DNA from: Candidatus Parvarchaeota archaeon
GTDB taxonomy: Archaea; Nanobdellota; Nanobdellia; Parvarchaeales; Parvarchaeaceae
Direction: 5' to 3'
DNA length: 9,389 bases
Assembly (NCBI GenBank): GCA_030044235.1
Contig: JASHWD010000080.1
Coordinates: 1 to 9,389 of the forward strand
Below, piece after piece: positions 6,130-9,389 of the stretch; the first letter of the stretch is position 1; each line of letters begins with the position of its first letter. Both the position numbers and the translations under genes were made by a program. Under the pieces are notes generated by a model, which did no database searches, was not told where the DNA came from, and was given only the letters and a program-made list of their open reading frames with translations.

Positions 6130-6155
6130 TTAAGAAGACTCTAAAAAATAAGCGT

Positions 6156-9100
6156 ATGGAGGAGCAAGAATATTTCAAAGAACTTTCCGATGAAGTTTTA
6201 AAAGAATATGAGCTTATAGGAAAGGTCAAGAAAATAAAAATCCCTCTTGCTGCAGATGTTGGGGCAAGAATAGAGGGTCTTCTTTCTGTCATAAATCAAA
6301 GTCTTTTAGGCAGCGGACTGGCAGAATTTATAAGAGAGTCAGAGAAAAAATATTCTCCAAATGACTGGCGCGTTGCATTAGACAGTGCGATAGCTACCGC
6401 AAAGTCCCAATTTGTAAAATTCGAGGACCAGCACGATGCGATAGAAATGGGCATAAGAGTCGGCTTAGCCTATATAACCTCTGCAATAGTTTCAGCGCCT
6501 TTAGAAGGTTTCGTAAGAGCAGAGTTTAAACAAAGAAAAGATGGACAAGAATACATAGCTTGTCATTTTGGCGGCCCGGTGAGGGGTGCAGGCGGTACAG
6601 CAGCGGCGTCGGTCCTAGTAATAGCAGACGCACTTAGAGCTGCGTTTAATCTTGGGAGATACGATCCAGAAGAAGGAGAAATAAACCGCGCGAAAGTGGA
6701 GGCTACTGACTACAATGACTACGAGGCTAGACTTCAGTATTTCCCAAGCATAAATGAGATAGACTTCCTAGTCCGGAACCTTCCTATAGAAATAGACGGT
6801 GACCCCACTACGGATAGGGAAGTTTCAGCTTACAAAAACTTAGCCAGAATAAAGACTAACAGAATACGCGGCGGCATGTGTTTGGTTTTATGTGAAGGCA
6901 TAGCTCAGAAAGCCGCTAAGGTAAGCAAAACAATTAAAACCTTTGGAGAGGCATACGGAATAGCCGAAGATTTCAAATTTCTTTCCGCTTACATAGAATT
7001 AAAAGAGAGAGAGCACGCAAGCAAAAAAGAAAAGTCAGACGTGGTCGAAAGCAAAGTTTTACCTAATTATAGATACCTTGAAGAGCTTGCGGCCGGGAGA
7101 CCGGTATTCTCTTATCCATTAAGAAGTGGAGGCTTTAGGCTCAGATACGGCCGAAGTAGGACTTCTGGCTTTGCTGCGGCTTCGATTAATCCGATAACAA
7201 ACATAATCTTCTATAATTTCATAGCAACTGGATCTCAACTTAGAGTCGAATTACCAGGTAAAGCCTGCGCTGTTACTCCATGTTCAACAATAGACGGCCC
7301 AATAGTAAAACTAGCAGACGGTTCTGTAAGAAAACTGAGAACTACAAAAGAAGCAGAGCTGATTCTGCCCAAAATATCTGAGATATTGTACGTTGGTGAT
7401 ATACTTTTTAATTATGGTGACTTTTCGGAACAGGGACATTTACTTATGCCTTCCCCTTTCGTCGAGGAATGGTGGGATGCTATATTAGAAAGAAAAGGCG
7501 AAGAAGCAATAAATGAAAGTAAAAAACTTAAATCATTTAGAGACTACTCGGAGTTCTCAAACAAATTTGAAATGCCGTTACATCCCAAGTTCTTATATTT
7601 CTGGACACAGATATCACGCGATGAACTTTATTCTTTGGTTGAAGCACTTTACACTAAAGCCAAAGTCGGAATACAAGAGAAGATAGATGGGGAAAGCTCA
7701 AAAATACTTACTATTCCGAACGAGCCAAAAGTAAAGAGGGCACTGGAAGTTTTGGGTGTAGAACACAAGCTAATTAATGATATAATAGTAGAAGACGCAG
7801 ATCCGTTATTGGGAACCTTAGGATATCCAAATTCTGGTTTTGATAAAGCGATAAGCTTATTCGAACAAGCCGGCAGCAATCTAGAATTTCTTACAAAATT
7901 ATCCGGTTTAGAAATAAAGGATTCTGCGGGTACATTCATTGGAGGCAGACTTGGGAGACCGGAAAAGGCAAAGATGAGAGAGATGGACACAAATCCAAAT
8001 GTTATATTCCCTATAGGCACAAGCGGCGGGACTTCCAGGAATATAATTGCTGCTGCTGAGAAGGGCGTTATAGAAGCCGAATATGGGCTTTTTTATTGTC
8101 CGAGTTGTAAGAAAGAAACCATTTACCCGGTTTGTCAAAAGTGCGGCTCGCAAGCGAAAAAGTCTTTTTATTGCAAGGTTTGTCTATCGAAGACAGACGA
8201 AAAATTACACCATGGCAGAGAAACGTCTGGAAAAGCTAAGATAAAAATAAATTTAAAAGAGTATATGGATCAAGCTTTTGCAAGACTTTCAGTTGAGCAA
8301 AAACCAGCAACTATAAAGGGAGTGAAGGGAGTATTCAATTCTACCGGGACAATAGAGCCGTTAGAAAAAGGAATACTGAGATCATTATACGAGTTGAATG
8401 TAAACAAAGACGGAACCGTAAGGTTTGACGCCATAGAGGTACCGATAACTCATTTCAAGCCAAAAGAGGTAGAGACAAGCATAGAAACATTAAGAAAATT
8501 AGGATATACAAAAGATTTGTATGGAAAAGAGCTGTCCAGTGATGAGCAAATATTGCAGCTAGCACCGCAGGATATAATATTGCCAACATACGGTGGTCCA
8601 GATGAAAACGGCGCAGAAGTCTTGATAAGAATCTCGAAATTCGTAGACGAACTTTTGTCAAAGTATTACGCCAGAGATCCTATAATGAATGTTAAAACAA
8701 AAGAGGATCTGGTCGGAAAATTGGTCGTCGGGTTGGCGCCACATACCTCGTCAGGAATAATCGGCAGAATAATAGGCTTCTCAGAAACGCAAGGATTCTT
8801 TGCACACCCGTTTTTCCATGCGGCTATGAGAAGAAACTGTGATGGAGATGAAGCGTCTTTGATGTTATTATCTGATATGCTCCTTAATTTTGATAGAGAA
8901 TTATTACCGGACACCAGAGGTGCAAGATACATGGATTCTCCTCTTGTTCTTTCGATAAAGTTAGACCTTAACAGCGTAGACTCAGAAGCGTATAATATAG
9001 ATATAGTAGACAAATACCCCCTAGAGTTTTATGAAGCCACTTTATCATACGCCAAACCGGCGGACGTTAAGATAAAACAGGTAAAGAGCATACTTAATCA

Positions 9101-9389
9101 ACCGAACGCTGTCATACTTTTCACACATGACACAGAAAACATAAACCATGGGATAAACGTGTCTTCTTACAAAACACTGGAGACCATGCACGAAAAAGTT
9201 GCTTCTCAGATGAATTTAGAAGAGAGATTAAGATCAGTAGAGCTTTCTGATATCGCAAGGATAATCATAGACAAACACTTCATAAAAGACATAAAGGGCA
9301 ACCTAAGGAGATTCGGCACGCAAGAGTTCAGATGCGTAAAGTGCAACGAAAAATACAAGAGGATACCGCTAATAGGAAAATGTTCTAAG
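6156..9389 (+). CDS. polC: DNA polymerase D large subunit DP2 (3' end outside window)
   Basis: Catalytic subunit of the archaeal replicative family D polymerase, acting with the DP1 exonuclease subunit (not in this window). The frame is open for 1078 codons to the right edge; complete DP2 proteins are usually longer than 1100 residues. Recognisable segments in order: the N-terminal domain with FGGPVRGAGGT (138-148), RIRGGMCLVLCEGIAQKAAK, GRPVFSYPLRSGGF (314-327) followed by RLRYGRSRT (328-336), GRLGRPEKAK, a zinc module with three CxxC pairs (C648/C651, C660/C663, C673/C676), PITHFKPKE, LAPQDIILP, GLAPHTSSGIIGRIIGF, and the two-barrel active-site motif NCDGDE (894-899) with aspartates D896 and D898. 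YPLEFYEAT follows, then the first three cysteines of a C-terminal zinc finger (C1060, C1063, C1076). No intein interrupts the gene, including at the NCDGD site. The C-terminal tail that would carry a PCNA-binding peptide lies outside. It is divergent from the LAGLIDADG gene. Confidence 0.97.
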   Translation, partial: MEEQEYFKELSDEVLKEYELIGKVKKIKIPLAADVGARIEGLLSVINQSLLGSGLAEFIRESEKKYSPNDWRVALDSAIATAKSQFVKFEDQHDAIEMGIRVGLAYITSAIVSAPLEGFVRAEFKQRKDGQEYIACHFGGPVRGAGGTAAASVLVIADALRAAFNLGRYDPEEGEINRAKVEATDYNDYEARLQYFPSINEIDFLVRNLPIEIDGDPTTDREVSAYKNLARIKTNRIRGGMCLVLCEGIAQKAAKVSKTIKTFGEAYGIAEDFKFLSAYIELKEREHASKKEKSDVVESKVLPNYRYLEELAAGRPVFSYPLRSGGFRLRYGRSRTSGFAAASINPITNIIFYNFIATGSQLRVELPGKACAVTPCSTIDGPIVKLADGSVRKLRTTKEAELILPKISEILYVGDILFNYGDFSEQGHLLMPSPFVEEWWDAILERKGEEAINESKKLKSFRDYSEFSNKFEMPLHPKFLYFWTQISRDELYSLVEALYTKAKVGIQEKIDGESSKILTIPNEPKVKRALEVLGVEHKLINDIIVEDADPLLGTLGYPNSGFDKAISLFEQAGSNLEFLTKLSGLEIKDSAGTFIGGRLGRPEKAKMREMDTNPNVIFPIGTSGGTSRNIIAAAEKGVIEAEYGLFYCPSCKKETIYPVCQKCGSQAKKSFYCKVCLSKTDEKLHHGRETSGKAKIKINLKEYMDQAFARLSVEQKPATIKGVKGVFNSTGTIEPLEKGILRSLYELNVNKDGTVRFDAIEVPITHFKPKEVETSIETLRKLGYTKDLYGKELSSDEQILQLAPQDIILPTYGGPDENGAEVLIRISKFVDELLSKYYARDPIMNVKTKEDLVGKLVVGLAPHTSSGIIGRIIGFSETQGFFAHPFFHAAMRRNCDGDEASLMLLSDMLLNFDRELLPDTRGARYMDSPLVLSIKLDLNSVDSEAYNIDIVDKYPLEFYEATLSYAKPADVKIKQVKSILNQPNAVILFTHDTENINHGINVSSYKTLETMHEKVASQMNLEERLRSVELSDIARIIIDKHFIKDIKGNLRRFGTQEFRCVKCNEKYKRIPLIGKCSK

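Noticed and set aside
7649..8153. Open frames antisense to polC, including 7649-8020 and 7908-8153
   Set aside because: They lie wholly opposite strongly conserved DP2 coding sequence, encode no recognisable motif, and look like chance shadows.
8455..9013. Two antisense open frames over the DP2 active-site region, one fairly hydrophobic
   Set aside because: The opposite strand carries the GLAPHTSS and NCDGDE motifs. The hydrophobic look arises from the complement of charged codons.

Overview
This window looks like part of an archaeal chromosome, moderately AT-rich and densely packed. Four things point to archaea: an archaeal-type alanyl-tRNA synthetase with an N-terminal zinc site, the large subunit (DP2) of family D DNA polymerase, a tRNA-His split by a tiny bulge-helix-bulge intron, and TATA-like boxes 22 to 32 bases before start codons with no Shine-Dalgarno motif between them. 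PolD makes a Sulfolobus-like crenarchaeon unlikely. Compact genes, leaderless starts and a serine/asparagine-rich anchored surface protein would fit a DPANN or ARMAN-like lineage, but that placement is only inference.

Layout from left to right: (1) the N-terminal third of isoleucyl-tRNA synthetase (ileS, minus strand, running off the left edge); (2) a 215-residue membrane-anchored, probably glycosylated surface protein of unknown function (minus); (3) a Nudix hydrolase (plus), divergent from gene 2 across a 56-bp spacer that holds one palindromic TATA-like box; (4) alanyl-tRNA synthetase (alaS, minus), convergent with the Nudix gene and sharing 4 bp at the stop codons; (5) a tRNA-His(GTG) gene (plus) with a 13-nt intron; (6) a free-standing helix-turn-helix plus LAGLIDADG endonuclease-like gene (minus), ending 6 bp beyond the tRNA; (7) polC/DP2 (plus), running off the right edge after 1078 codons with no intein. 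All intergenic gaps are under 120 bp.

The ordinary content is information processing: two tRNA synthetases, one tRNA and the replicative polymerase. The accessory-looking element is the AT-rich LAGLIDADG gene packed against the 3' end of the intron-containing tRNA. It is the best candidate for something mobile or newly arrived. Further points worth checking are the odd bases in tRNA-His (C55 and an A7.C66 mismatch), a shortened AlaRS C-terminus without the usual glycine-rich segment, and the shared promoter palindrome. I found no CRISPR array, insertion sequence or clear toxin or defence cassette. All statements come from reading the sequence by eye and recalling family motifs; no search was run.
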